From Heterohyrax brucei (taxonomy: Eukaryota > Chordata > Mammalia > Hyracoidea > Procaviidae): DNA of 64,000 bases. Every line of letters begins with the position of its first letter. The stretch's first letter is position 1. Of the stretch, positions 1 through 11,345 are shown in pieces. The translations under genes and the position numbers were made by a program. Location: contig CM053162.1 in NCBI GenBank assembly GCA_028571685.1, positions 7,196,001-7,260,000 of the forward strand, in the 5' to 3' direction. The notes below the pieces were generated by a model. That model saw nothing but the letters and a program-made list of their open reading frames with translations. It was not told the origin of the DNA and did no database searches.

Positions 1-292
1 ATGAGGAATTCTGCCACTTAATCACTCATGCCTCATTAATCCAGTACAGGACCCAGAGTTTTGTACCAAACAAAGAATGCTAGTTAATTGTCTCCAGATT
101 TTGCACTATTGATCAAGCAAAATTCACAGGTGTTGGTTAACTTTTCAGTTTTTTTCTAGGTGTTACCAGCCTCAGTTTCCCTTCTATGTTGTTGATGCTT
201 CAACTGACAGATGATGACATTTGCACCGCCTCTTCACTCCACTGCTGCCACAACATAAAGGTCTCTCAATAGTACTTGGAACCCACAGGGAC

Positions 293-452
293 TAAACCAA
301 AATCCACCGCCAAGGAGTCGATTCTGACTCACAGTGACCCTATTGGACAGAGTAAACTTCTCCACTGGGTTTCTAAGGTGTGGCTGGTGGATTGGAACTA
401 CTAACCACTGGGTTAGCAGCTGAGTTCTTAGCCACTGGCAAGGCTCCTAGAG
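293..452 (-). mobile_element. AfroSINE (tRNA-derived SINE), minus
   Basis: It begins with the A-rich tail side and the diagnostic block around agtcgattctgactcac, and ends with the tRNA head read in reverse (ggttagcagctgagttctta, then a gctcc-type end). Strand is given with the tRNA-like head as 5'. Confidence 0.85.
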
Positions 453-834
453 GGGCTCCAAATCAGAAAGCTTTTGGTCTACCACTCACTCATCTCATTT
501 CTCCTTTTCCTGGGCTTCTCATGGATGCTTGTCTGTTACATTTGGATTAACTGCAAATCTGCTTTGATTACTCACTCTGTTGAAACAGACAACCTGTTGC
601 CACGTGTTTGATTGCTGAATCCCAGGGGAGTTCCTATTTGTAATGCAGCCAGTTACAGTACACTCAGCACTACACAGTCACTGAGCTGCTAATTCATTGT
701 CTCAGAAGTTGCTTTTCAGTTTCTGATTTCTCAATAATAGGCTTCCCAGGAAGTCCTTAAGCCTGGAAAATAAGCTGAAAACTGTTTTTCTAGCAATTTA
801 CATAAACACAAGCAGATCAAGAAAGGAAAAAAAA

Positions 835-1190
835 AACGAAACGTTTTACATATTCTTCCAAAGCCTGGCTGCAGAGCACGTCCAGGTTGCAGGTCTGGAG
901 GGCGACGTTGAGAAGGGCGGCGGCTGGCAGAAATCTGACAGGAGGCGAGGGATAAATTCTGCAATTTTTCCGACGCCCGGCTACCCGGACAGCCTGGGCT
1001 CCAGGAAATTGTTTTGTTAGCAAGACGCTCCCGCTGCCGCGCCTTGTTAGAGAGCTTGCAATTCTCCCGCGAAGCGCTCGGGGTGCACCCGCGGTAGAAA
1101 CCCGCACACCTGGAACCGGTGGAACCCAGGCTGCAAGGAGGAAGGCGGGGAAGGGGCTGTGTGGCTCCCTGACCGTGACTGGACATTTCT
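835..1190. promoter_or_regulatory. CpG island inside the NTM intron
   Basis: By eye I count roughly 27 CpG dinucleotides in about 350 bp, against an AT-rich, CpG-poor background. GC content is clearly raised. Clusters occur around 900-990, 1020-1090 and 1090-1150. Such a cluster normally marks a promoter or unmethylated regulatory site. I could not identify an exon on either strand. Overlapping minus-strand frames are rich in low-complexity residues and look spurious. It could be an alternative promoter, an antisense or lncRNA promoter, or an intronic enhancer. Confidence 0.7.
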
Positions 1191-1296
1191 GTTGAGCTGG
1201 ATGTGGACCCAGGGCTGGATCAAAATAGGTTATTTGAACTGTGACGAGGAACTTTTTGGCATCCGGACCTCTTTCACATCCTGTCCCCCGTCTTAT

Positions 1297-1298
<2 letters not shown>

Positions 1299-1326
<28 letters not shown>
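1299..1326. repeat. Poly(T) tract
   Basis: A run of about 28 T flanks the CpG-rich block on its right. It may be the tail of a decayed minus-strand retroposon, but no body is recognisable. Confidence 0.8.
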
Positions 1327-1327
<1 letters not shown>

Positions 1328-1902
1328 CCTCCAAATACAGATTTGACAAATGATCCAATGAGCCAGAAAGAGCAACTCTTCTTTTTCTTTACTGCCAAAC
1401 ATACACTCCCCCCTTAAGGAAGTTAATAAGCTATTAAAATTTATCTCTGCCTTCAGACACATAGTTCTAATCTGGATATTTCCTTTTTATATCTAACACT
1501 GAGTTGCCAGATATCAAAATAAAAGAAAAACACACAAGAAGCTCAACTAGATTTGAATTTCAGATAAATGGTGAACAATATCTTAGTATAAGCATGTGCC
1601 ATACACAGTAAAACTATTTGTTGTTTATCTGTAATTCAGTTTCATTGGGTGTCTTGTGTTTTTATTGGTAAATATAGTAATCTTAGAAAAAAGGAATAAA
1701 TGTTTACATATACAGTTTACACATTTCTGTAGCTATGTATCACCAAACTTCCTTTTTCCTCACGTATTTCTATAGCCATGTATCACTAGACATCCTTTGT
1801 CCTCTTGATTTCTCCACCCCACCCTCCACCCCCACCACGAGGGAAAGGCTTTTGTAGTCCCTTTCTCTTTCGCTGAGATCCATTTCCTTTTAATCACCTG
1901 CA

Positions 1903-2070
1903 GAAACCCTGGTGATATAGTGGTTAAGTGCTGGGTTTGCTAACCAAAAAGTTGGCAGTTTGACGCCACCAGAAGCTCCCTAGAAACTCTATGGAATGGT
2001 TCTAGTCTGTTCTATATGGTCACTATGAATCAGAACTGACTCCGTAGCAGTGGATTTGGTTTTTTGGTTT
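1903..2070 (+). mobile_element. AfroSINE, plus
   Basis: The tRNA-like head (accctggtgatatagtggtt, ctaaccaaaaagttggcagt) is followed by the body (ctctatggaatggttctag) and a T- and G-rich tail. This is the short form lacking the central block seen in the copy at 5990. Confidence 0.85.
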
Positions 2071-2139
2071 AGTGTCCAGATCTGGGAGTAGTTCCTTCAA
2101 TCTACTTCCTTCTCCAACTAAGGTTTCACAGTTCTCTTG

Positions 2140-2312
2140 GTCAGTGAGTGTCAAATTTAGCATGAATCATTTGAAGAACTTCCCAAAACACAGATCAAAA
2201 GGCCTAGCCTCAGATTTTGATTCAGTAGGTTTTGGTTGTGAAGTGAGGAACTGCGTTTCTAATGCTGCTAGGGATGTTGTGGAGACCACACTTGGAGAAG
2301 CTCTCCTCTTAC
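2140..2312 (+). mobile_element. MER5A-like hAT (Charlie) MITE remnant
   Basis: The core resembles MER5A: gaagaacttcccaaaacac, then aggcctagcctcagattttg, attcagtaggttttgg and a terminal cacttggagaag-type end. It is diverged, as expected of a family shared across placental mammals. Confidence 0.55.
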
Positions 2313-5300
2313 TCGGGTTTCTGCACGGCACAGATAGCCTGTCTTCCTGAGGCATGTGAGAGACAAGGAAACCTTTGTGAAGCTAAATACGCACGTAGGG
2401 AGGTGAAAGTGGGTCTCAGAAAACATTCATTCTTTTTTTAATCCTAATTTTTTTCAGTCCATTATCTGCAACATTATAACAAATATGCTGCGTGTTCTAT
2501 CATGCTGGATACAGCAGGAAAGGCCTTCCTGGCTGAAGGGCAGGGCGTGCAAGAGCACTAGGCCGTGCGCGGGCAGGCGGTGCTCAGGCCGGATGAGACC
2601 TTCAGTGAGGCAGAGGAGGCACAGGAGAGTCCTGAGAGACTGAGCAAAGGAAGGAAGGTTTTCCATGAAAAGTCAAGGAACTTGTGCTTTGTCTTGGAAA
2701 CCACGTCTCTACAAGCTTGGGAAAAACAAAAGCAGGCCAACAAGAAAAAGAAAAAAACAAAAAACTTGTGCTGAGAATTTATTTATTTTCAGCAAATCAA
2801 TCATCGACAAGGTGGAGGACGAACTAAACTGGAGGGTGAACAGATAGCAGGAAGGCCTATGAAGAGGCTGTATCAGACCAGCAAACAATGATTGAAACCT
2901 GAACTGAGCCAGTGATAGATGCTGCAGAGGATGGACAGATAGAGGAGATTACTGAAGACCAGAATTTAATGGATTTGGTGAGTGACTCTAATGGCTGGAA
3001 CTAGGAAAAAGAGAGGCTAATGACGGTTCTGGGGGAGAGAAGCAATCACTAACGCCTGCCTTCTTCAGTAAACCTCAAAAATGTTAGCTTTTCCTTTTCC
3101 ACTGTGTGTAGAGTGAAAAAAGATTTCATGTACATAGGTCATTTAAACATGAAAACTTCCCAAGGACATTTCAATATCCTGATTGTATAGATGAAGAAAG
3201 TAAAAGCTTGGAAGAAAAACTCAATTCCTAAAGTTACAGTTAAGGATAGAACTTAGAGAAGAACAACGTATTATGATTGTTGTGGAGATTAAGAATTACA
3301 TTCTAAGTGGATATGCTCTGTAGATTGTCTTTTGTAATACAATATGAGTTCTCAGTATGTTTAGGGGAGATGGTCTTAGTTCCATTTCCTAAGTGATAGA
3401 CTAGAACCAGAAAAAGATGGAGAAATATCAGCCAAAAAAGTAGAAGTAGATTGTATTATATTTTTAAAACCTAGGGAAAAGAGAATATTATAAGGAAAGA
3501 AATGATGAACACAGTGAAATCCTTTTGATTCACTAGTCAGCTCTCTCCCCCATTACACCAGCAACTATTTCAGTTCATTTCTGCTTTGTTGAGAAACCAA
3601 CCTACAGAGAAGTGAACATACACTTGTGGCTCTGTGTGCATGTGTGCACAAACACACACAGTGTTTATCATGCTCAGAGAAAACAAAAGTGTCAAATAGA
3701 AGCTCTTTTGATGTTCTGCCACCAGCTTAAAAATCTACCTGCATGTCTACTGTGCCAGGGAAAGTCCCTTAGCGTTCAACTGTCCCTTCTTCCATGGCAA
3801 TAGACACCTGAATTCATCTAAGCATGTGGTCATGCCAAATGACTAATGCATTTCTCCAAACCCTTTGTAGCTTGATATGACAATATGACAGAGTCCCGAC
3901 AAGTGGGATGTAAGAAAAAGTGCCATATACTGGTTTTCAGGAAAATTCTTTAGGAGACAGTATGTGTGTACATTCACCCCTTCTTACTCATCTCTTCATC
4001 CCAGAGCCTGGCACACAGATGCTGCCACCTTTCACCTTGGGGCCCAATCCATACAGAGAAGATCAAAACAGTAGTAAGGGTCTGGGTCCCTAAGCTTAAA
4101 GACCACCACACTAGCTGTGTCCAGACAGCATGGAGTTGGTTCAAGACACACAATCAAACTGCTGCCTTATTTAAGTCACCCAGTATGTGAAGTTTTTGCC
4201 ATTTGCAGCTGAATCCAATCATAACGGATTTACTTCAATAGGTTTCTCCTTCTTTTTTTTCATAATAATGAAGTTGGTCTTTCTCTTCAAGATGAATTCT
4301 TATAACTTGTGCTCCTGATTCATTACTCCTGTCTCTCCCTGTTATTTCATCAAGGAATTCCCTTTGTCAGTTATTTCTGTGTCTTCCATTCATTCTTCCC
4401 TTTTTTACCAACCTCTTCTCATCAGCGTTTAAACAGGTATTTCCTATGTTACAAAATCAACAACAAAATCCTCTCCAGCTTCTTTGTAATACTTTTCTTT
4501 CTACCCCTTTTTTTGATACCAAAACCACTCCAACTTTTTGAAATAATTAACTTCATTTACTGTCCCCAGCTCCTTATCCCACCACCATCTCCACACTATT
4601 ACTCTTCCTCACCACTATATTCTTGGTACTAAGTGTACTCACACTTGATCTGTTGGCACAGTCGACACTGCTGGCGTACACACTGACTTCTATGACATTA
4701 TACTCTCCTGGCTTTTTTTTTTTTTTTTTTTGACCATTTTCTCTCAGTCTACTTTCACAGATCTCCTACCTTACCCAGTCTTTAAGTGCTAGTACTTCGT
4801 ACCCATCTCTTCCTGTATTCTTCACCTTCCATGGGTAACTAATTACATCTGCTTTGATGACTACCTTTCTCAATCTCAGATATCTCCCCAGAATTCCAGA
4901 CCTATCTAGCTAACTTGATATTGGAAAGATCCTCTCCAATTCCAACATGCACCTGCAAATTCATCATCACCCATCTTCACTCATCATCCTAATAGCCACC
5001 AGCCTAACAGACATCCACCTAGAAATCAGGCTTCACTTCTCAATATCATCTATCATCCCTTTTCCATCTCCAAGTCTTTCCATTCATAGCTCTTGAATAC
5101 CTCTTGTCTCTTCATCTCTACAGTGCTCACCCTGGGTACCTCTTGCCCAATTTGCCACAACATTCCCTTGGGAGGCTTCTTTCCTCCAATCTAATCTCTT
5201 TCAACCCACTTTTCACAATGCATCTGGAGTGAAATTTTATTATTTTCAAATAAACCCAATAACTTTTTTTTAACTTTTAAAAACACAAATCTGGTCATGT

Positions 5301-5385
5301 TAGTACATGAGCTAGCATACGATCAACCCTCCAACATACCCACTTACCTCAGCATAAGATCTTTAATAAGGTCTAGAAAGCCCTT

Positions 5386-5562
5386 AAGGACCTGTGATGA
5401 TGCAGTGGTTGCTTGACTTCTAACCAGAAGAATCATGGTTCAAATCCACCAGCTGATCCATGGGAGAAAGATACGGCAGCATTGGAAACCCAGTGAGACA
5501 GTTGTACTCTGTTCAATAGTGTCATTAGGATGTGGAATATACTTGGGTTTGATTTATTGGTT
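5386..5562 (+). mobile_element. AfroSINE, plus, long form
   Basis: The head aggacctgtgatgatgcagt is followed by ggttcaaatccaccagctg, then the extra central block gggagaaagatacggcagca that is absent from short copies, then tggaaacccagtgagacag and a GT-rich tail. Confidence 0.8.
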
Positions 5563-5564
5563 GG

Positions 5565-5985
5565 GATGTAGGTTTCTTCAAGTTTTGACTTCCACCTAAC
5601 TATCTTGTGTGTCTACCTGTATCCATCCCTTCTACCCCCACATAAGTACCTTCATTTCAGTCAGACTGTTTCTGTCCCTTGAATTCCCACTGCACTTGGT
5701 TGACTCTGTGTTCTTGCACATGTATTTCTTTATACATGTAATACTCATCTTTCCTTTCACCTTGTCTAAATTCATTCACCTTTTTTTTTTAACCTGAATA
5801 TCACTTTCTTCCAGAAGACTTCTCTGACCTTTGAAATCTCCTGGATGCTGCCATAGTGAACACAATTTTCTTTTGTACCAAAATATTATACAGTGTATTG
5901 TTTGATTCTTTCATTGAGTGAAAAACAAAAGAAACTATTTACCTCTTGTTGATATTTATGTCTCCAGGACCTAACACATCAAACA
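5565..5985 (+). mobile_element. Possible L2-like ancient LINE 3' remnant
   Basis: The T- and C-rich text (cttctctgacctttgaaatc, then atttatgtctccaggaccta) and an AATAAATAATTCTGGAATGAA end beyond the adjacent SINE resemble the 3' end of mammalian L2. The flanking 4250-5385 stretch has the same pyrimidine-rich character and may belong to it. The match is by impression only. Confidence 0.35.
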
Positions 5986-5989
5986 CATC

Positions 5990-6194
5990 AAAAAACCAAA
6001 CTTATTGCTATCAAGTGGATTCTGACTCACAGCAACCCTGCAGGATAGAGTAGGACTACCCTAAGAGTTTCCAAGGCTGTAATCTTTACAGAACCAGATT
6101 GCCATATCTTTCTGCCATGGAGCAGCTGGTGTTTGAACTACCAGTCCTTCAGTTAGCAGCTGAGTGCTTAACTGAAGTGCCACCAGGGCTCCTT
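5990..6194 (-). mobile_element. AfroSINE, minus, long form
   Basis: The complete body includes the central block (aatctttacagaaccagatt, then tctttctgccatggagcagc) that short copies lack. It ends with the reversed tRNA head (gccaccagggctcc). Confidence 0.9.
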
Positions 6195-7504
6195 GACTAG
6201 AATGTAAGAGGGTACAAATAAATAATTCTGGAATGAACTAAGTAAAAGTGTAAATAAGAACTTGGCTGCAACTTTGGATGTATTATGTTGTTGTTTTTTT
6301 TTTTTTAAAAAACATTAACTCATATGAGTTAGAGATGGCATGTCTGTGTGTTTTAGAGGTGATGGTGATAGCTCATGAGGATCCCAAAGCAATCTCAAAA
6401 TATTTACACAATGAAACCAAACTACAAAGAAATTTAAAGTAAACTAACAAAATTCCACTGTAAACAAGAATGACAGAGTTATTGCTTCATAGCATATTTT
6501 GTGAGAGGAGTGAACTAATAGTGTGGTATGTCCTAAAAATGATAACAGCAACAACTAAGAAAGTAGCCCAATCATAGAGTGGGCCTATATAACGATAAGG
6601 TCCAAAATGTATTAGGTAACAGTCCAAGCGAACCGCTTCTGGAAGAATCTTCTCTGGGAATTCTTTTTAAGTGGGCCATTATCAAACTGGAACATGAAGC
6701 TGATGATCAGCGTGATTAGTGGTATAGAAACTATGCCATACGGTGCTCATGAGAAGGAACTAGGAATGTCACCAAAAAATAGTCGTGTTTCAGAAAATGG
6801 ATCACTAAATATTAATTATATTCTAAGTAGCTCTAATTGACAGAAATTATGAAGAGGTGGATTTTTCTTCACATAGATCCATTAGGATGGTATTCAGCTA
6901 CAGTTAATAGAAACCTAGTTAAGTAGGGATTTTTTTTCCACAAGTGACAAGAAGTATGAAAATAGACATTTGAAATCTAGTCCAACTGCAAAAAAGAAGT
7001 TATCTCAAACCTGAGTTCCTTTTATTAGATTGAGTCACCTAACACTGCTTGCATTCAATCATTTTTTGACCTATGAAAATAGCAAGTCAGTGTAGTTCAG
7101 CTGAAGTATTTCCTCATCTTCCATTCATCATATGTGTCCTTTGTCCTCCTATTCATGAGTTGGATCCTGAATCTCCAGGTAGTGTGCCAGTATCTCTGGC
7201 TAAAAGAAGTGGGATAAGTAAGGTACAAAATGCACAAGCAATCTGTATATGATTCTCAAATCCTCACTAAATACATTTGTAGTTTCAGTGCACTGGTTAG
7301 AAATAGGTTATGTAGCTATTCCCAGCTATAAGGGAATCGGGGAGGTAAGTAATTTAAATGGTCACATTGCTACAGTGAATAAATTTACAACACTATTTAA
7401 CAGTAAAAAGCAGAAAATTAATATTGAGGAAGCATCACAAGTGCATGCCATAATAGAAATGAGTATTCTTAAAGAATTGATAAACCATGGATAAGATGAT
7501 AGTA

Positions 7505-7685
7505 TCAGTAGTTCTCAACCCCAGCTGAACAATACAATCATTATATCTTCTAAAACAATGGATAACCTTGCTCTATGCTGATCTACTCAACCAGAACTTT
7601 TGTAAGTCAGACCAGCACACCTGCTTATAAAAATATCCAGATGTGATTCTAATAGGCCAAATCACCAAATTAGGTAGTGAATGCC
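7505..7685 (+). mobile_element. MER5-like or related hAT MITE remnant
   Basis: It starts gtagttctcaaccccagct and ends near atccagatgtgattctaata, both of which resemble the MER5/MER58 group. It is heavily diverged. Confidence 0.4.
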
Positions 7686-8785
7686 TGGCCACTTAAAATC
7701 TCTGAAATTGTTCATCAGAATTATATAAATATCATTTAATTGATATTGTTATCTTGGGAGAGAAACTGTACAAGTAAAATTTTAAAGTATCTTATAACCC
7801 TGGGAGTCTATGAAAAAGTTTTAAATTTGATGAATGAATTATCTTGACTTTGAATGTGGTTTTATAAATCTGAGAAAATAATGAGAACCTGATGATGAAG
7901 GGTTCAAATTCTCCTATCAAAAACTTTTAAGAGAAAATAAAAGATAATTATAGAACGATTAGCTAACTCTTGTTGTCTGAATTTGAAACATGGTTCGTTC
8001 AGCATCACCAATTGCATTGGGAATAATTTTGCCAGTTAATGTTTTCCATGTTCAAGTCATGTCTTTTGTTGGTTCTTTAGGAAGATAGCTAAACACCCTA
8101 GTGCAAGAAGGAGAATAGGTTTGAAGATATATTGTACCATTCCATCTTCTCCAACCAAATAATCCTTTCAGTCATGCTCTCCTTTTCTGATATTCAATGT
8201 CACTTGCACCCCATTGCTTCCTCGGATGCCAACACTCACCCAGAAATAAAACATAGGTTTAGATCACCACCCTGACTCCATCATCCTGATGTGTTCACCA
8301 GTAGACTATTTTGTGTCCTTGGATAAGTTTAACTTGAAAACCGATCTGCTCATCTACTATTACCTAGCTGTCTGTAGCATAGGATTTATGATTGACTGCA
8401 GCCAGGTGGGATTATGAAAATACATGACAACAATGATACAGCCCAGAAAAGATTTTGCCAGAAAGAAGACATCAGTAAAATCTAAAAAGATGGCTTTGAA
8501 AAAGGTAAGTTGGCTGGCTGGGATCAGACTCTTGAGCACAAAATAAAACTACATAGGATAAAGATAGGATAAAAAGGGTTGCATTAACCAGTGCTCATGG
8601 TAAGTCAACAGATTAAATGGCTGCCCGCCCTCCAAAAACAATAGAATTTCAGACTGTCTTTCCTCCTTTTCTCCAGTGTATAAACATTAATGGCCACATC
8701 TGTCAGATACTCTACTAGGTATGCTAGGAATTCAGGTATGAGTAAGGCAGTTTCTACCCTGCAGATACTTTGTCTGGTAAAGAGA

Positions 8786-8949
8786 AAAGCCAAAGCCACT
8801 GCTGTCAAGTTGATCCCAACTCATAGCTACCCTAGAGGTCAGAGTAGAACTGTCCTACAGAGTTTCCAAAGAGCCCCTGGTAGATTTGAACCACCAACCT
8901 TTCGGTTAGCAGACAAAGCACTTAACCATTATGCTACCAGAGTTTCCAG
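8786..8949 (-). mobile_element. AfroSINE, minus
   Basis: It contains cactgctgtcaagttgatcc, ctagaggtcagagtagaact and gtttccaaagagcccctggt, and ends in a reversed head (cacttaaccattatgctacc). Short form. Confidence 0.85.
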
Positions 8950-9271
8950 TAAAGAGATATTTAAATACATAACTACACTAAAGCATTGTAGATATTAGGA
9001 AGAGGAAAAAGTCCAAGGTAAATGGAGGCATCATGGGAGTAAGAGGCGCAAAGGTATGTTGAGCCTTGACTTTTTCCTGAATTATAAAGACATATTTTCA
9101 AAATAGAAAAGATCAGGATAATGCCAGAATATTTAACATTGAAAGCAGTGTGCACAATTGCCCTGAGGAGGGAAACAGCAGAAAAAGCCAGATAGACACA
9201 GAATGTAAAGTATAACGAATTAGGAGAGAGAGGAAAACCAAGGTCAGATCTTTACATTTCCCATGCCTTGC

Positions 9272-9783
9272 TGTCATGGATTGAATTGTGTCCCCACCAA
9301 AATACGTGTAGCCATATGACTGGGCCATGATTCCCAATATTTTGTGACTGTCCTCCATTTTGTGATTTTCCTGTGCTGTATGTTAAAGGATTAGGTTGGG
9401 ACTGTAAATCCCTTTATAGGATCACCTCCCTGCTCCACTGTAGAGGGAGTTTCCCTGGAGTGTGGCTTCCGCTGCCCTTAATCCTTCCATCCTACAAGAG
9501 ATAAAAGGAAAAACAAGGAAGTAGAGAATGGGACCTCACATCATCAAGAAAGCAGCACCAGGAGGAGAGCATGTCCTTCAGACCTGAGGTTCCTGCACCA
9601 AGGTGCTCTCTGGACAAAGAATGATGCAACGCAAGCACTTTCCCCCAGAGCCAACAAGGGGGCAAGCCTTCCTCTGGAGTGGACATCCTGAATTTGGAGT
9701 TGTAGCCTACCAGACGGGGGAGAATAAACTGTCCTTTGTTAAAGCCATCCGCTCTGTTACAGCAGCACTAGCTGACAAAAACA
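9272..9783 (+). mobile_element. ERVL-type solo LTR, plus (512 bp)
   Basis: It starts TGTCATGGATTGAATTGTGT and ends near GCTGACAAAAACA, so it has TG...CA ends. It carries a gagaataaact polyadenylation-type signal about 65 bases before the end. It is flanked by a perfect 5-bp target duplication, cttgc (9267-9271 and 9784-9788). A 5-bp duplication is typical of class III (ERVL/MaLR) elements. Four related copies lie in this window. No internal region is present. Confidence 0.85.
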
Positions 9784-10044
9784 CTTGCCAAAAAGCTGAA
9801 ATTTCTTCTTATTTGAATTTGGAAAAAAGAAACGTTACCTCCTTACAGAGGAACAGTCAGTACCCCTTCTATGGATGGTTATATAGAAAATAGGAAGAAA
9901 CACTTAGAATATTTAGCCTTGGAGAGAGGGGATTTGGGGAGAACAGGAGGGAACTTACCAGCATTTTCAAATATTTGAAGAATAGTAACATCAAAGAGCT
10001 GTGGGTAGTAGTATTTATTAGCAGCATCCATAAGGCTATTGGAT

Positions 10045-10275
10045 AGTATTTGTTGAATGCTTACTATGTGCCAGGTAGTGCTCCAAGTACTTAGTCTGTT
10101 TTAACTCCTTTAATCCTCAGCAACAGCTTTATGAGACTTACAACTATCCCCATTTTAGAGAGCAAAATACTGAATCACACAGAGGTTGAATAACTTGCCA
10201 GAGTCTCACACTAGAAAGTAGCAGAGTCAGGATTCGAACTCAGACAGTCTGGTTCTGAAGCTACCACATGATAGT
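10045..10275 (-). mobile_element. MIR element, minus
   Basis: Reverse-orientation MIR landmarks are clear: ttactatgtgccaggtagtg, cccattttagagagcaaaat, aacttgccagagtctcacac and gattcgaactcagacagtct. Confidence 0.85.
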
Positions 10276-10937
10276 CTCTCAAGACCTAAAACAGTTGGCT
10301 GGAACTTATAAGAATTTTTCTTCTTCTTCTTCTTTCAGCCTTTCTTTCTTCCTGAAACCTGTCAGTCAGAGACACAAGCTCCCCATTATCGGAACAAGTG
10401 GATAAGGAACTCTGCAGCTGCATTGTAGAGGTATCAGATCTCAGAGTGGAGGCTGACCTCAGTAGTTTTTACAGTCTTTTCTGCACTCATCTGGTTGTGA
10501 TTGTGGGTGAATAACAGTGTGAATGCTTTGGTAAGCTAGTGTTAGCAGAGGTTACTGAGTGACTAAACATGCTATGGGTCTGCATGGCAGTTCTGTTCCC
10601 CAAGCACCTTTTAGATCTGCTGACTCCATCAAAAACTAAGTTTTCACTGCTGCATGCACTGCAGGAGCTGGTCTGGCTTGTGTAATGCAGCCAGCATCAC
10701 TTCTGCTGAACACATTAAGCTGCAAAATTGCCATTGAGGTTCTGAGCATTGAAACTTTATTGACCATGACAAGGAGAGAAATAGAAGCAATGTGGGTGGA
10801 TAACTGATGCCTGAGGAGGCAGAGAAGTGAGGTAGAAGAGACCCAGTCCTCAGACTTATTAATGGAGCTTTGCAGAAACCCACCATTACCTAACAAAACC
10901 ACTACCGTCACCACACACAGACACGCACAAGTTCCCA

Positions 10938-11268
10938 TTGAATTTGATTCCAACTCATAATGATCCTATAGGACCCTGTACTACCCCACAGAGTTTCCAA
11001 GGCTGTGATGTTTATAGGAAGCTTTTGTGAAGCAATTGCTAAGAGCTACAGATGCTAACCAAAAGATAGGGAGTATGACTCCACCAGCTATTTCTTGGAA
11101 AACTTATGCGTTGTTAGGTATCAGAATTGACTTGATGGCAACAGATTTTGTTTTGTTTTCAGTGAAGCTGACTGCTGCATCTTTCTCCTGTGGAGTAGCT
11201 TGTGGGTTTGAACCACTGACCTTTTGGTTATCAACCTAGTGCATAACCATTGTGCCACCAGTGGTCTG
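10938..11268 (-). mobile_element. AfroSINE, minus, long form, split by another SINE
   Basis: The left part (10938-11030) ends within the central block at aggctgtgatgtttatagga. The right part resumes at about 11163 with gactgctgcatctttctcct and ends at the reversed head gccaccagtgg. Between them lies a plus-strand SINE, listed separately. The repeated gtgaagc at both junctions looks like its target duplication. Confidence 0.75.
11033..11161 (+). mobile_element. 5'-truncated AfroSINE, plus, inserted in an older AfroSINE
   Basis: It reads taagagctacagatgctaac, then gtatgactccaccagctatt, tcttggaaaac, and tcagaattgacttgatggca with a TTTTGTTTTG tail. The A-box end of the head is missing. Confidence 0.7.
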
Positions 11269-11269
11269 G

Positions 11270-11345
11270 GATAGGGTCCAAACATTGCTATTTTTAAAAG
11301 CTACCTGGATGATTCTATGATAAGGCAAGTTTGAGAACCACTGAC
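11270..11345 (+). mobile_element. MER5-like fragment
   Basis: The sequence ctatttttaaaagctacctg, gatgattctatgataaggca and agtttgagaaccactgact matches the 3' third of MER5-type MITEs. Confidence 0.5.

Noticed and set aside
835..1190. The other NTM first exon (MGVCGYLF type) in the CpG island
   Set aside because: I checked the longer minus-strand frames and found no matching peptide. The known distance between the promoters also argues against it.
817..1398. Long minus-strand open frame (193 codons) over the CpG island
   Set aside because: It contains a run of lysines from the poly(T) tract, has no recognisable domain, and overlaps other frames of the same quality. It is better explained by GC-rich composition.
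2780..3010. Possible ancient repeat around ggaggacgaactaaactgga to gatttggtgagtgactctaa
   Set aside because: It vaguely resembles a mammalian interspersed repeat, but I could not name a family or show boundaries.
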